Shown: positions 46,052 to 54,726 of the stretch, piece by piece | How the letters are laid out: the number at the start of each line of letters is the position of its first letter | How positions within the stretch are numbered: the first letter of the stretch is position 1 | NCBI GenBank assembly: GCA_963793675.1 | Contig: CAWCBA010000002.1 | Coordinates: 1-64,000 of the forward strand | Origin: RPQJ01 sp963793675 | GTDB lineage: Bacteria; Pseudomonadota; Gammaproteobacteria; Steroidobacterales; Steroidobacteraceae | DNA length: 64,000 nucleotides | Reading direction: 5' to 3' | Position numbers and translations under genes: made by a program | The notes under the pieces: generated by a model | The model's database searches: none | The model's input: the letters and a program-made list of their open reading frames with translations, nothing else | Told to the model about the DNA's origin: nothing

Positions 46052-48549
46052 GTGCCGACCGCCGTCATCCATCGCCCGTGGTCATGCCGCTCGATGGCAC
46101 TCGTTTCCGGGTCGATCCTGAACAGGTGCAGCCAGCCGTGGCCGACCAGCTGGCGCACGATTTCATGGCCGGCCATCACGGCGTCGATCGCGGTCCGCGG
46201 CGCTTCGATGAAGACGCTCAGCCGCAGCGGCGTGTGGCGCAAGGTATGGCCGTCGTGTAGCGACTGTATCGGCAGGCCGATGCGCAGGTCGCCGCCGTTG
46301 CCCTCGAACACGCCCAGGTGCCCGCCGACCACGTTGTGCAGGACCTTGTTGCCGCTGCCATAACGCCGGTTGTCCACGGTGGACGCGTGGTACTGCATGT
46401 TGATCCAGTGGGTAACGACCATGGGCGCGGTCATGATCAGCGTCAGCACGCCCAGGTCGGGGTCGAGTCGGTGATCGTAGTCGTGCAGGAAGCTGCGGCC
46501 GGCCAGGTTCAGGTGCTTGCTGCGCGCGCGCGGCGCGACGATGAAGGCGGCGTTATCGGCCAGGCCCCATTCGGGCCGCACCTGCGCCCAGTCGCTGGCG
46601 CGCTCCAGCAGCGACTGCTTCAACGCCGCGGGGTTTGCGGCCAGTGTGCCCAGGCCCAGGCTTGGTGCGCGTTCGGCACGCGCGCGCTGGCCTGCGGCCT
46701 CGAGCCACGCGCGCAGTTGTCCGAGCGCGGCCTGCAGCGCCACGGGGACGGCGTCGGTGTCGTACAGCAGCACCTCGTCGGTGGTGGTGTTGTGCAGCGC
46801 CGGCAGGAAGTGCGTGCCGTCGGGGATGTCGATGCCCAGGCTGCGCAGGTGCTCGCGAACGGCCGGGGTGTTGAGCATGTCGGCCAGCACGCGGGCGTTG
46901 ACCTCGCCCGTCTGGCCGCCGCACGCGCCACAGTCGAGGCCTGCGGCATGCGGGTTGTTGGCACTGCGGCTGCCGTGGCCGGCCAGCAGCACCAGCGGCG
47001 CGAACCCGCTCACCAGGCCCATGGCACCGAGGATCCCCCTGGCCATGGCGGCGGCGGCAGCCGGGTCGGCGCGGGCCTGCAACAGGCAGGGCCGCAACGC
47101 TGCCGCGGCTTGCGGCGACAGGCCGGCGTCCTCCCACCGCGCAGGGGCGGCGCTCGAAGGCAGGCTGTCGGCAAGCAGCCTGGGGCCGTACAGCAGGCCC
47201 ATGGTCTCGACGAAGCTGAAGGCCGAGGCCGGCGCGCCGCGGAACCGGGCCCAGCGCTGGCGCCACTGCAGCGCGTTGCGGCGCTGCGTGGTGAGCGCCT
47301 GGTTCCGGTCGTCACTGCCGACGTCTTCGCTGACGCAGTACCTGGGTGCCAGCAGACCCGGCAGCTGCGGGCGCTTGAGCGCGCTGCCGACGGGCGAGTA
47401 GGCGATGAACAGGCCGAAGAATCCGGCGAAGCCGCGTGTCTGCACAGCGGGGCTGACCGACTCAAGCGCACGCCGAAAGACCTCGGAGCGCACGTCGATG
47501 CAGAACAACGCCTGCACGGCCGGCGACGTGGGAGCGGCGGCAGGCAGTGGCCGACTCAGCCCTTCGATCAGGGGCTCGCGGTAGGCGATCTCGGCGGCGC
47601 TTTGCAGCAGCCAGTCGGTGCGCTGCGCGTGCCGCAGCGCGTCGGCTGCCCCTCTTGCCTCGCCCCAACGCTCCGCCCAGCCAGCCGGTAGCGAGCCGTG
47701 CGCGGCATCTTCGAACAGCAGCCACTCCCAAGCCAGGCGGATGGCCAGCAGGTCCACGATCTTGTCGTCGTCGCCGCCACCCAGGCGTGCCTGCCAGCGC
47801 TCATAGGCGCACCAGGCGCCCCAACCGCCGATGGCCATCAGCACGGCGCTGAGGTAAGGCTCGTGGCCATCCTCGGGCACGGCCATGCCGTCCAGCGCGG
47901 CGGCGATCAGTGCCTGGGGCGCAGAGGGCAGAGCCGTCAGGCGAGCGCGCAGTGCGGCCCGACTCTGGCGCCAGGGCAGGCCGTGGTCGGCGGCGAGTTG
48001 CCGGCGCCAGCTGTCGTACAGTCCGCGCGAGCGGTCCATCGTCCAGCTTGCCTGGTGGCGGTCGAAGAACGCGGCGCAGTGCTGGCTGACCTGGTGGGTG
48101 ACAAGCTCGGCCCAGCGCAAGCCGGGCCGCGGCGGTGCGCCGCGGTCACGCAGGTCGGTGACCAGCGGCAGGCGCGGCAGCGGCGCCGATGGGCTTTGCA
48201 GCGCCGACTCGAGTTCGCCCACCAACGCCACCACGCGGGCATCGTCGGCGCCGTTCGTGTTCAGCGCTGCGACTTCGTCTGCGGCCGCTGCCTGCAGATG
48301 CCGGCGTTGCAGGCGGCCGGCGGCCCACTGCTCTCGAAACCATTCGCGCGGCATCGTCAGCCGCGTTCCGGCCAGCGTGCCCAGCACCGCGGCGGCCTCG
48401 GGCATCGGGCGGTCGACCCAGCCCCAGTAGGGGTTGACGGCGATGAACTCGTCCAGCGGCCAGGTGGGCGCGACGCGCGCGCCCGCAGTGGCGATGTGGT
48501 CGGCCAGACGCTGTGCGTGCAGCTGCGGGGCTTCGGCAACGGCGTTCAT
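46048..48549 (-). CDS. dabA: Inorganic carbon transporter subunit DabA (DUF2309)
   Basis: An 833-residue cytoplasmic subunit of the DAB complex, which couples ion flow through DabB to conversion of CO2 into bicarbonate. The beta-carbonic-anhydrase-like zinc site is intact: Cys and Asp in ALFCIDVRSEVFRR (about residue 348), His in LLAGHGSRSANNPHA (about 521) and Cys in LDCGACGGQTGEV. The N-terminal motif FIAVNPYWGWVDRPM is also diagnostic. The start at 48549 (MNAVAEAPQLHAQRL) overlaps the dabB stop. No frame breaks over 2.5 kb, unlike many neighbours. Confidence 0.95.
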   Translation of the reverse strand: MNAVAEAPQLHAQRLADHIATAGARVAPTWPLDEFIAVNPYWGWVDRPMPEAAAVLGTLAGTRLTMPREWFREQWAAGRLQRRHLQAAAADEVAALNTNGADDARVVALVGELESALQSPSAPLPRLPLVTDLRDRGAPPRPGLRWAELVTHQVSQHCAAFFDRHQASWTMDRSRGLYDSWRRQLAADHGLPWRQSRAALRARLTALPSAPQALIAAALDGMAVPEDGHEPYLSAVLMAIGGWGAWCAYERWQARLGGGDDDKIVDLLAIRLAWEWLLFEDAAHGSLPAGWAERWGEARGAADALRHAQRTDWLLQSAAEIAYREPLIEGLSRPLPAAAPTSPAVQALFCIDVRSEVFRRALESVSPAVQTRGFAGFFGLFIAYSPVGSALKRPQLPGLLAPRYCVSEDVGSDDRNQALTTQRRNALQWRQRWARFRGAPASAFSFVETMGLLYGPRLLADSLPSSAAPARWEDAGLSPQAAAALRPCLLQARADPAAAAAMARGILGAMGLVSGFAPLVLLAGHGSRSANNPHAAGLDCGACGGQTGEVNARVLADMLNTPAVREHLRSLGIDIPDGTHFLPALHNTTTDEVLLYDTDAVPVALQAALGQLRAWLEAAGQRARAERAPSLGLGTLAANPAALKQSLLERASDWAQVRPEWGLADNAAFIVAPRARSKHLNLAGRSFLHDYDHRLDPDLGVLTLIMTAPMVVTHWINMQYHASTVDNRRYGSGNKVLHNVVGGHLGVFEGNGGDLRIGLPIQSLHDGHTLRHTPLRLSVFIEAPRTAIDAVMAGHEIVRQLVGHGWLHLFRIDPETSAIERHDHGRWMTAVGT

Positions 48550-50178
48550 GCATGAGCTCCTGCGGTATCGATGTCGACGGCGCTGGTCGTGTCGGCCGCG
48601 GGCAGCGTCGCGGGCGCGGCCGTCGGCCCCGGCGGGCGCCACAGGGCGAAGGCGATGCGGTTGAACTTCTCGTCGAGGAACAACCCACCGTAGAACCATG
48701 GATACAGGCCGCGCGCCAGCGCGCCTCGAGGCGCGACGGTGATGATCGACTGCAGCAGGAACAGCGCGCCGAAGGCCACCGCCACACCGACCCACAGCGC
48801 CGCCGCCGGGGCAGCCGCGTTCGGCAGCATCCACGCCGCGAGCACGGCGTGCAGGGCGAAGTAGGCCAGGGCGACGCCGAAGGCTCCCAGTACCAGCGCC
48901 GGCAGCCACAGGCCACCCAGCCGCAGCGACTGCGCGTGAACCAGCGGCACCAGTGCCAGGCCGACGATGCCCGCCAGCACCCAGATCGCCGGCGAGGCCG
49001 CGTCACCGGGCAGCAGCCAACCCACGGTGGCGCCGGCCAGCAGCGTCATGCCCACGCCGACCAGGGCACCCACGGCCAGCGCCAGCGGGCCAGGCTCCGC
49101 GGCCCGCGGCGTGAGCTGCGTCAGCATCGCGCGGCGCACCGCTCCACCCGCGCCCAGGAAGGCGTGCGCCTTGTACAGCGAATGCGCCACCAGGTGCAGC
49201 AGCGCCATCTCCCACGCACCCAGGCCACACTGCATGAGCATGAAGCCCATCTGCGCGCAGGTCGACCAGGCGAGCATCACCTTGATGCTGATGCGCGTGG
49301 TCATCACCAGCGCCGCCAGCACCGCGGTGGCCGTGCCCACGGCCACCAACAGCACCTGGGCTGCGGGTACCTCGGCCACCAGCGGCGCAAAGCGCAGCAG
49401 CACGAAGCCGCCGAGGTTGACCACACCGGCGTGCAGCAGCGCCGAGACCGGCGTGGGCGCCTCCATCACCTGGATCAGCCAGCCGTGGAAAGGCAGCTGC
49501 GCACACTTGAGCAGCGCGGCGCAGGCGATGAGCAGCACCGCGGCCTGCGCGGCGCCGGGCAATTGCGGCACGGCGGAAGCGTGCGCAGCGAGTTGATCGA
49601 TGTGCAGCGTACCGAAAGCCTGGAACAGCAGGCCGGCGGCGGCCAGCATGCACAGGTCGGCGACGCGGCCGACGATGAACTTCTTGTGCGCGGCCACCAC
49701 CGCCGGTGGACGCTCGCGATAGAACGTGAGCAATCGGTGCAGCGCCAGGCTGGTGGCCGTCCAGGCCAGCGCCAGCACCAGCACATGGTTGGTGGCCACG
49801 ACCACGCTGACCGTGGCCAGCGTGGCCATCAGCCAGCGCACGTAGTGGCGCTCTTCGCGCTCGCCATTCAGGTAGGGCTGCGAGTAACGCACGATGACCC
49901 AGCCGACGAAGGCCACGAGCAGCATGCACCACGGCGCCGACGGCATCGGCGCGCACGCCGTGGCCTGAGCCCGGCGAGCCGCAGAGCACCGCGGCCAGCG
50001 ACAAGGCGGCGAAGCCCAGGGCTGCCGAGGCCGCCCAGCGCGCACCGCGCCACGCTGCGGCAGTGGCGGCACCGGGACCGGCAAACAGCGCCGCCGCAGC
50101 GGCCGCCAGCGCCGGCCCGAACAGCAGGGCGGCGTGCCAGATCGGCAGGGTGAAGGTGATGTCGGGCTGCAGATTCAT
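48546..50178 (-). CDS. dabB: Inorganic carbon transporter membrane subunit DabB (frameshifted)
   Basis: A NuoL/MrpA-like proton-conducting membrane subunit of about 543 residues with many helices. Antiporter-type motifs include KKFIVGRVADLCMLAAAGLL, CAQLPFHGWLIQVMEAPTPV (the conserved TM7-8 loop), SALLHAGVVNLGGFVLLRFA and HLVAHSLYKAHAFLGAGGAV. The start MNLQPDITFT at 50178 and the main body are joined at about 49925 by skipping one C between RADAVGAVV and MLLVAFVGWVIVRYS. It is the first gene of the operon, divergent from a LysR regulator. Confidence 0.92.
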
Positions 50179-50246
50179 GGCCGCGTCCGCGTGGGGCACT
50201 GAGCGCACTGTGCCTCCTCAATAACATTCCGTAAAATGCATTGTTA

Positions 50247-50261
50247 AGCACGTTACGTGCT
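50247..50261. promoter_or_regulatory. LysR-type operator candidate
   Basis: The palindrome AGCACGTTACGTGCT (6-bp arms, 3-bp centre) lies in the 104-bp gap between dabB and the divergent LysR gene, about 22 bp before the LysR start. LysR proteins usually bind such T-N11-A dyads in divergent gaps. Confidence 0.55.
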
Positions 50262-50282
50262 GTTTATCAGAACGAAACTCGT

Positions 50283-51188
50283 ATGCCACGTCTGAACTTT
50301 CATCACCTGCACTACTTCTGGGCCGTCGCCAAGGAAGGCAATCTCACGCGCGCAGCGACACGGCTGCACGTTTCGCAGTCGGCGCTCTCGGCGCAGATCA
50401 GGCAGCTCGAAGAGCAGCTGGGCCAGCCGCTGTTCGCGCGCATCGGCCGCGGCCTGCAGCTCACAGAGGCCGGGCAGCTGGCGCTGGGCTATGCCGATTC
50501 GATCTTCACGGCGGGCGCCGAGCTGACGGCGCTGTTGCGCGAAGGCCGCCGCGAAGAACGCCAGGTGCTGCGCGTCGGCGCCGTGGCCACGCTGTCGCGC
50601 AACTTCCAGGAGAACTTCCTGCGGCCGCTGCTGGAGCGCGACGATGTCGAACTCGTGCTGCAGTCGGGCAGCCTGGTCGACCTGCTGTCGCGGCTGCGGG
50701 TGCACACGCTGGACCTGATCCTGTCCAACCGGCAGGTGCACGCAAGTGCCGACGACCCATGGCGATGTCGGCGAATTGCGCGCCAACCCGTCAGCCTGGT
50801 CGGCAAGCCCCGGCGCAAGCGTCAAGCATTCCGGTTTCCCGACGAACTGGCCGAGGTGCCACTGCTGCTGCCGGGGCGCGACAACGACATCCGCGCCGGT
50901 TTCGACCTGATGTGCGAGCGGTTGGGCATCCGCTACCGGCTGCGCGCCGAGGTCGACGACATGGCGCTGCTGCGCCTGCTGGCCCGCGACTCCGATAGCG
51001 TTGCGCTGCTGCCCACGGTGGTGGTGCAGGACGAGCTGCGCAGTGGGCGCCTCGTGGAGTACGGCGTGGTGCCGGACCTGCACGAGAACTTCTATGCCAT
51101 CTCAGTACAGCGGCACTTCTCACCGCCACTGCTCAAGACGCTGCTCAGGCAATCCGAGGCTGATGTGCTGGGCTCGCCGGGCGGTTGA
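50283..51188 (+). CDS. LysR-family transcriptional regulator of the dab operon
   Basis: A 301-residue regulator with an N-terminal winged helix (NFHHLHYFWAVAKEGNLTRA, TRLHVSQSALSAQIRQLEEQ) and a substrate-binding domain. The FHHLHYFW opening is closer to the NhaR subgroup than to CbbR. Divergent placement and the intergenic dyad indicate it controls dabB-dabA-cysD; the inducer is unknown. The ATG at 50283 is preferred over an upstream in-frame GTG at 50241 on family alignment. Confidence 0.9.
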   Translation: MPRLNFHHLHYFWAVAKEGNLTRAATRLHVSQSALSAQIRQLEEQLGQPLFARIGRGLQLTEAGQLALGYADSIFTAGAELTALLREGRREERQVLRVGAVATLSRNFQENFLRPLLERDDVELVLQSGSLVDLLSRLRVHTLDLILSNRQVHASADDPWRCRRIARQPVSLVGKPRRKRQAFRFPDELAEVPLLLPGRDNDIRAGFDLMCERLGIRYRLRAEVDDMALLRLLARDSDSVALLPTVVVQDELRSGRLVEYGVVPDLHENFYAISVQRHFSPPLLKTLLRQSEADVLGSPGG

Positions 51189-51224
51189 TTGAATCGATCA
51201 AGCGCACCCGCCGGCAGCGACACT

Positions 51225-51848
51225 TCAGTCAAAGTCCGTGGCAATCCCAGGCCGCAGGAAATGCTGCCGCATGCGCAGGACCTGCTGTGGCGTACAACGG
51301 CCAAGGGACATGGGCGGCAGTTCGTCCGGGTCGAAGAAATCGACCCCATCCGTTTCGTAGCTGCCACGCGCTTCGCCGCCCTCGATCTCGCAGAGGAAAA
51401 ACGCCTTCCAGCTGTGATGCAGCGACCGCGTGTGACCGTGTGCGTTGCGGTCGTACAGCGCCGCGAGCTTGACCACCCGCACGCGGAAACCCGACTCCTG
51501 CACGATTTCCTTGCGGATGGCGCCAGACGGCGAGTCGTTCACGTCCGCCCATCCGCCGGGCAGGGTCCACAACCCGTCCACCGTTTCGCGGACCAGCAAC
51601 ACCTTGCCGTCGGCTGGACGGAACACGGCGCCTCGCACCTCGACCTTGGGCGTGACGTAACCGCCCTCCCGCGACCACTCGGCCCGCAACTCGGCCGGAT
51701 CTGCACCGGCGCCCGCGGCGAGCAGTTCCGACGCGATGCGCTCGATGGCTTCGTAGCGTTCGCGGTCGTACTCGTCCTTGCAGAAATGCAGGCCCGTGCG
51801 CGCCAGCGCCTGCAGGTTGCGGAAGTGTTCCAGGCGCAAATCCTTCAT
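51225..51848 (-). CDS. Nudix hydrolase with NUDIX_N domain
   Basis: A 207-residue hydrolase of the subgroup with an N-terminal helical NUDIX_N domain (LRLEHFRNLQALARTGLHFC, YEAIERIASELL). The Nudix box reads GGWADVNDSPSGAIRKEIVQ followed by ESGF. Compared with the consensus GX5EX7REUXEEXGU, Asp replaces the first Glu and Gln one of the metal-binding Glu residues, so activity may be altered. The ATG at 51848 is preferred to an upstream GTG that would place the start inside the ARG-box palindrome. Divergent from argR. Confidence 0.85.
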   Translation of the reverse strand: MKDLRLEHFRNLQALARTGLHFCKDEYDRERYEAIERIASELLAAGAGADPAELRAEWSREGGYVTPKVEVRGAVFRPADGKVLLVRETVDGLWTLPGGWADVNDSPSGAIRKEIVQESGFRVRVVKLAALYDRNAHGHTRSLHHSWKAFFLCEIEGGEARGSYETDGVDFFDPDELPPMSLGRCTPQQVLRMRQHFLRPGIATDFD

Positions 51849-51864
51849 TCCGGAAATTCCGGGC

Positions 51865-51889
51865 TTGACACGCCCTGCATAATTATGCA
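51865..51889 (+). promoter_or_regulatory. ARG-box-like operator with adjacent -35 element
   Basis: The perfect palindrome TGCATAATTATGCA (51876-51889) differs from the classical ARG-box core TGAATAATTATTCA at two symmetric positions. A consensus TTGACA -35 lies just upstream at 51865-51870, so ArgR binding would cover the promoter. The corresponding -10 is not clear. The site lies 41 bp before the argR start and 28 bp before the Nudix start. Confidence 0.65.
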
Positions 51890-51930
51890 CATTTGCGCAC
51901 CTTTTATTCGCCTAACTGGACACAATACCC

Positions 51931-52386
51931 TTGGCCGCCGACCTCAACGCCCAGACCCAGCGTCGCGATGCGATCGTCCGCATCCTGCGGCAGCACGCTG
52001 TCGCGCGTCAGGCCGAGCTGGTCACCCTGCTCCACCGTGAGGGCCACGACGCGACCCAGTCCAGCGTCAGCCGCGACCTGCGCGAGCTCGGCGTGGTCAA
52101 GGGCGGCGACCGTTACCTGCTGCCGGCCGTCGAAGACGCGCTCACCCCCAGCCACTTCGAGACGGTCCGCTCGTTCGTGAAAGGTTACCGCGCCGCCGGG
52201 CCCACGTTGACGGTGCTGCGCACGTCGGTGGGCACCGCCCAGAGCGTCGCCATCGCGCTCGACAAGTCGGGCTGGCCCGAAGTCATCGGCACCATCGCCG
52301 GTGACGACACGATCTTCATTGCGACGGAAAGTGCCAAAGCGCAGCGCCGCCTGCACGATCACCTCCGCACCCACTTCGGACGCTGA
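51931..52386 (+). CDS. argR: Arginine repressor
   Basis: A 151-residue regulator with the ArgR winged-helix domain (RRDAIVRILRQHAVARQAEL and TQSSVSRDLRELGVVKGGD) and the C-terminal arginine-binding oligomerisation domain (GTAQSVAIALDKSGWPEVIG, IAGDDTIFIAT). The start appears to be TTG at 51931, the family-consistent position. It heads the arginine operon and is preceded by an ARG-box-like palindrome, implying autoregulation. Confidence 0.9.
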   Translation: MAADLNAQTQRRDAIVRILRQHAVARQAELVTLLHREGHDATQSSVSRDLRELGVVKGGDRYLLPAVEDALTPSHFETVRSFVKGYRAAGPTLTVLRTSVGTAQSVAIALDKSGWPEVIGTIAGDDTIFIATESAKAQRRLHDHLRTHFGR

Positions 52387-52395
52387 GAACTCCAG

Positions 52396-53613
52396 ATGAC
52401 CACGAAGCCCCAGGGCGCCATGCCCATCCTGCTCGCTTTTTCCGGCGGACTCGACACCTCGTTCTGCGTGCCCTGGCTCGCGGAAAGGTACGGTCGCCCG
52501 ATCGTCACGCTGACCGTCAACACCGGCGGCATCGACGCCGAGGCGGCGACAGTGCTCGCGGAACGCTCGCAGACGCTCGGTGCCGTCGCGCACCACCTGG
52601 TCGATGCGCGTCCGGCCTACTTCGAGCAGGTGCTCAAGTACCTGATCATGGGCAACGTGCGACGCGGCAACCTGTACCCGCTGTGCGTCGGCGCCGAGCG
52701 CGTGCTGCAGGCACAGACCGTCGCGCAGTTCGCGCGGCAGCTGGGCACCGATGTCGTGGCCCACGGCTCGACTGCAGCGGGCAACGACCAGGTGCGCTTC
52801 GAAGTCGCGCTGCGCACGCTGGCACCCGAACTCGAGATACTCGCGCCGGTCCGCGACCAGGCGTTCAAGCGGCCCGAGCAACTGGAGTACCTGCAGGCGC
52901 GAAAGCTCCCGGTGCCGCCGTTCGGCGCGGCCTACTCCGTGAATCGCGGCCTGTGGGGCGTGACGATCGGCGGCAAGGAGACGCTGGTCTCCGAGACCTG
53001 CATTCCCGACGAGGCCTGGGTGCTCACGAAGGACGCCTTCACGCACCCGCACGCGCCGGAGCGCCACACGATCGGCTTCGCAGCCGGCATACCGAGTTCG
53101 CTCGACGGCAAGCACCTCGACCCGGTGAGCCTCATCGAGCAGCTGGAGACGATCGGCGCGAAGTTCGGCGTCGGCCGCGGCATTCACCTGGGCGACACGA
53201 TCATCGGCTTCAAGGGCCGCGTCGCGTTCGAGGCGCCGGCGGCCGAAGTGCTGCTCACGGCGCATCGCGAACTCGAAAAGCTGGTGCTGTCCGCGCGACA
53301 GGCCCGGTTCAAGGACACGCTCGCTTCGCCGTATGGCGACCTCGTGCACGAAGGCCAGCACCTCGACCCGGTGTGTCGCGACATGGAGGCCTTCTTCGTC
53401 TCGACGCAGCAGCGCGTCACGGGTGAAGTGCACGTCCTGTTCCGTCCGGGTGTCGTCTTCGTCGAGGGCACCTCGTCGCCGTACTCGCTGATGAAGGCGT
53501 CGAAGGGCGCCTACGGTGAATCGGCCGGCGAATGGACGGCCGCCGAGGCCCACGGCTTCTCCAAGATGCTGGCGCTGCCCGGCATCTTCTACACGCGCGC
53601 CGGGCGCAACTGA
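52396..53613 (+). CDS. argG: Argininosuccinate synthase
   Basis: A 405-residue ligase joining citrulline and aspartate at the expense of ATP. It has the ATP-pyrophosphatase P-loop ILLAFSGGLDTSFCVPWL, GNLYPLCVGAERVLQAQTVA, the citrulline/aspartate-binding VAHGSTAAGNDQVRFE and SVNRGLWGVTIGGKE. The sequence belongs to the divergent subgroup often found with N-acyl-ornithine transcarbamylases (inferred from cluster context). It lies 9 bp after argR. Confidence 0.93.
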   Translation: MTTKPQGAMPILLAFSGGLDTSFCVPWLAERYGRPIVTLTVNTGGIDAEAATVLAERSQTLGAVAHHLVDARPAYFEQVLKYLIMGNVRRGNLYPLCVGAERVLQAQTVAQFARQLGTDVVAHGSTAAGNDQVRFEVALRTLAPELEILAPVRDQAFKRPEQLEYLQARKLPVPPFGAAYSVNRGLWGVTIGGKETLVSETCIPDEAWVLTKDAFTHPHAPERHTIGFAAGIPSSLDGKHLDPVSLIEQLETIGAKFGVGRGIHLGDTIIGFKGRVAFEAPAAEVLLTAHRELEKLVLSARQARFKDTLASPYGDLVHEGQHLDPVCRDMEAFFVSTQQRVTGEVHVLFRPGVVFVEGTSSPYSLMKASKGAYGESAGEWTAAEAHGFSKMLALPGIFYTRAGRN

Positions 53614-53640
53614 GCACCGGCTGCGGCCAGGGAAATCGTC

Positions 53641-54726
53641 ATGCAGATGAAGACAGTCGTCGTCGACAAGATCGCTTCCATCGCGCAGGCCTGCGGCCTC
53701 GGCCACGAATTGCGCGTCGCCACCACCGACATTCCGTGCGAGGAAGGCGTGGTGCTGGTCGTCGAGGTGCTCACCAACAAGTCGACCTACAACCAGCTCG
53801 AGCTGACCAGCGGCCGCATGGCCAAGGTGTCGAAGGGCGACGTGATGGTCGGCGCGCTCGGTCACCGCCAGGCACTGTTCGGCTACTCGGGCCACATCCC
53901 GGACAAGGTGGCCGTAGGCGACATCATCCAGGTGCTGAACATCGGCGGGGTACTCGGCATCTGCGATTCGGTGAACCCCGACCGCGGCCAACCGTTCGAC
54001 GCACGCGTGCTCGGCTGCGTGCTGCAGTTTCCGTTTCTCGGCGAGCGCATCGGCGTGCCGGCGCGGGTCGGGTACCACCGGCTCGACCAGGCCACGACGC
54101 TCGACACGCACGGCGTGCCGGTCGTGGCACTCGCTGGCACGTGCATGGAAGCCGGCAAGACGGCAGCGGCCTGCGCGATCGTGAGCCGGATGCGGCATCG
54201 CGGCCTCGCCGTGCATGCCTTCAAGGCGACGGGCGTCTCGCTGCGCAGGGACATTCTCGCGATGGAAGACGCGGGCGCGCGTCGCAGCCAGATCTTCACG
54301 GACTTCGGCATCGTCACGACGACCGCGGCGTCCGGTCCCGCCCTCACGCGAACCATGCTCACGGAGATGACCCAGGGCAAGCCCGACATCGTGATCTTCG
54401 AGCTCGGCGATGGCCTCCTCGGCGCTTACGGCGTCGAAGCGATCCTGTCCGCACCGGACATCGCCAGGTCGCTGACAGCCGTGATTCTTTCGGCCAATGA
54501 CCCGGTCGCAGCCTGGGGCGGCGTGAAGCTGCTGCGGGAGCGGTTCAGCATCGAACCCTGCGCGGTCACGGGCCCCGCCACCGACAACGCTGTGGGCGTG
54601 AACATCATCGAGCAGCAGATGCAGGTGCGTGCGTTCAACGCGATCACCGCCGGCGCCGCGCTCGGCGACCACATCATCGAATCGGTGGGTCTCGCGGCGC
54701 AGGCCGCGGCGGCAGTGAATCAATGA
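53641..54726 (+). CDS. P-loop protein of unknown function inside the arginine operon
   Basis: A 361-residue protein I cannot assign. Residues 1-150 look beta-rich (KTVVVDKIASIAQACGLGHE; DVMVGALGHRQALFGYSGHI). Residues 155-361 look like a P-loop NTPase fold: VVALAGTCMEAGKTAAACAI, then HAFKATGVSLRRD and DIVIFELGDGLLGAYGV. The order of a GKT loop, an ATG-containing strand and an acidic strand ending in a GDG turn recalls DUF1611. One DUF1611 member (DgcN) is reported to be a glutamate N-acetyltransferase. The gene lies 27 bp after argG and overlaps argC (ATGA), so it is made with the arginine enzymes. A role as the missing N-acylglutamate synthase is a hypothesis only. Confidence 0.6.
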   Translation: MQMKTVVVDKIASIAQACGLGHELRVATTDIPCEEGVVLVVEVLTNKSTYNQLELTSGRMAKVSKGDVMVGALGHRQALFGYSGHIPDKVAVGDIIQVLNIGGVLGICDSVNPDRGQPFDARVLGCVLQFPFLGERIGVPARVGYHRLDQATTLDTHGVPVVALAGTCMEAGKTAAACAIVSRMRHRGLAVHAFKATGVSLRRDILAMEDAGARRSQIFTDFGIVTTTAASGPALTRTMLTEMTQGKPDIVIFELGDGLLGAYGVEAILSAPDIARSLTAVILSANDPVAAWGGVKLLRERFSIEPCAVTGPATDNAVGVNIIEQQMQVRAFNAITAGAALGDHIIESVGLAAQAAAAVNQ

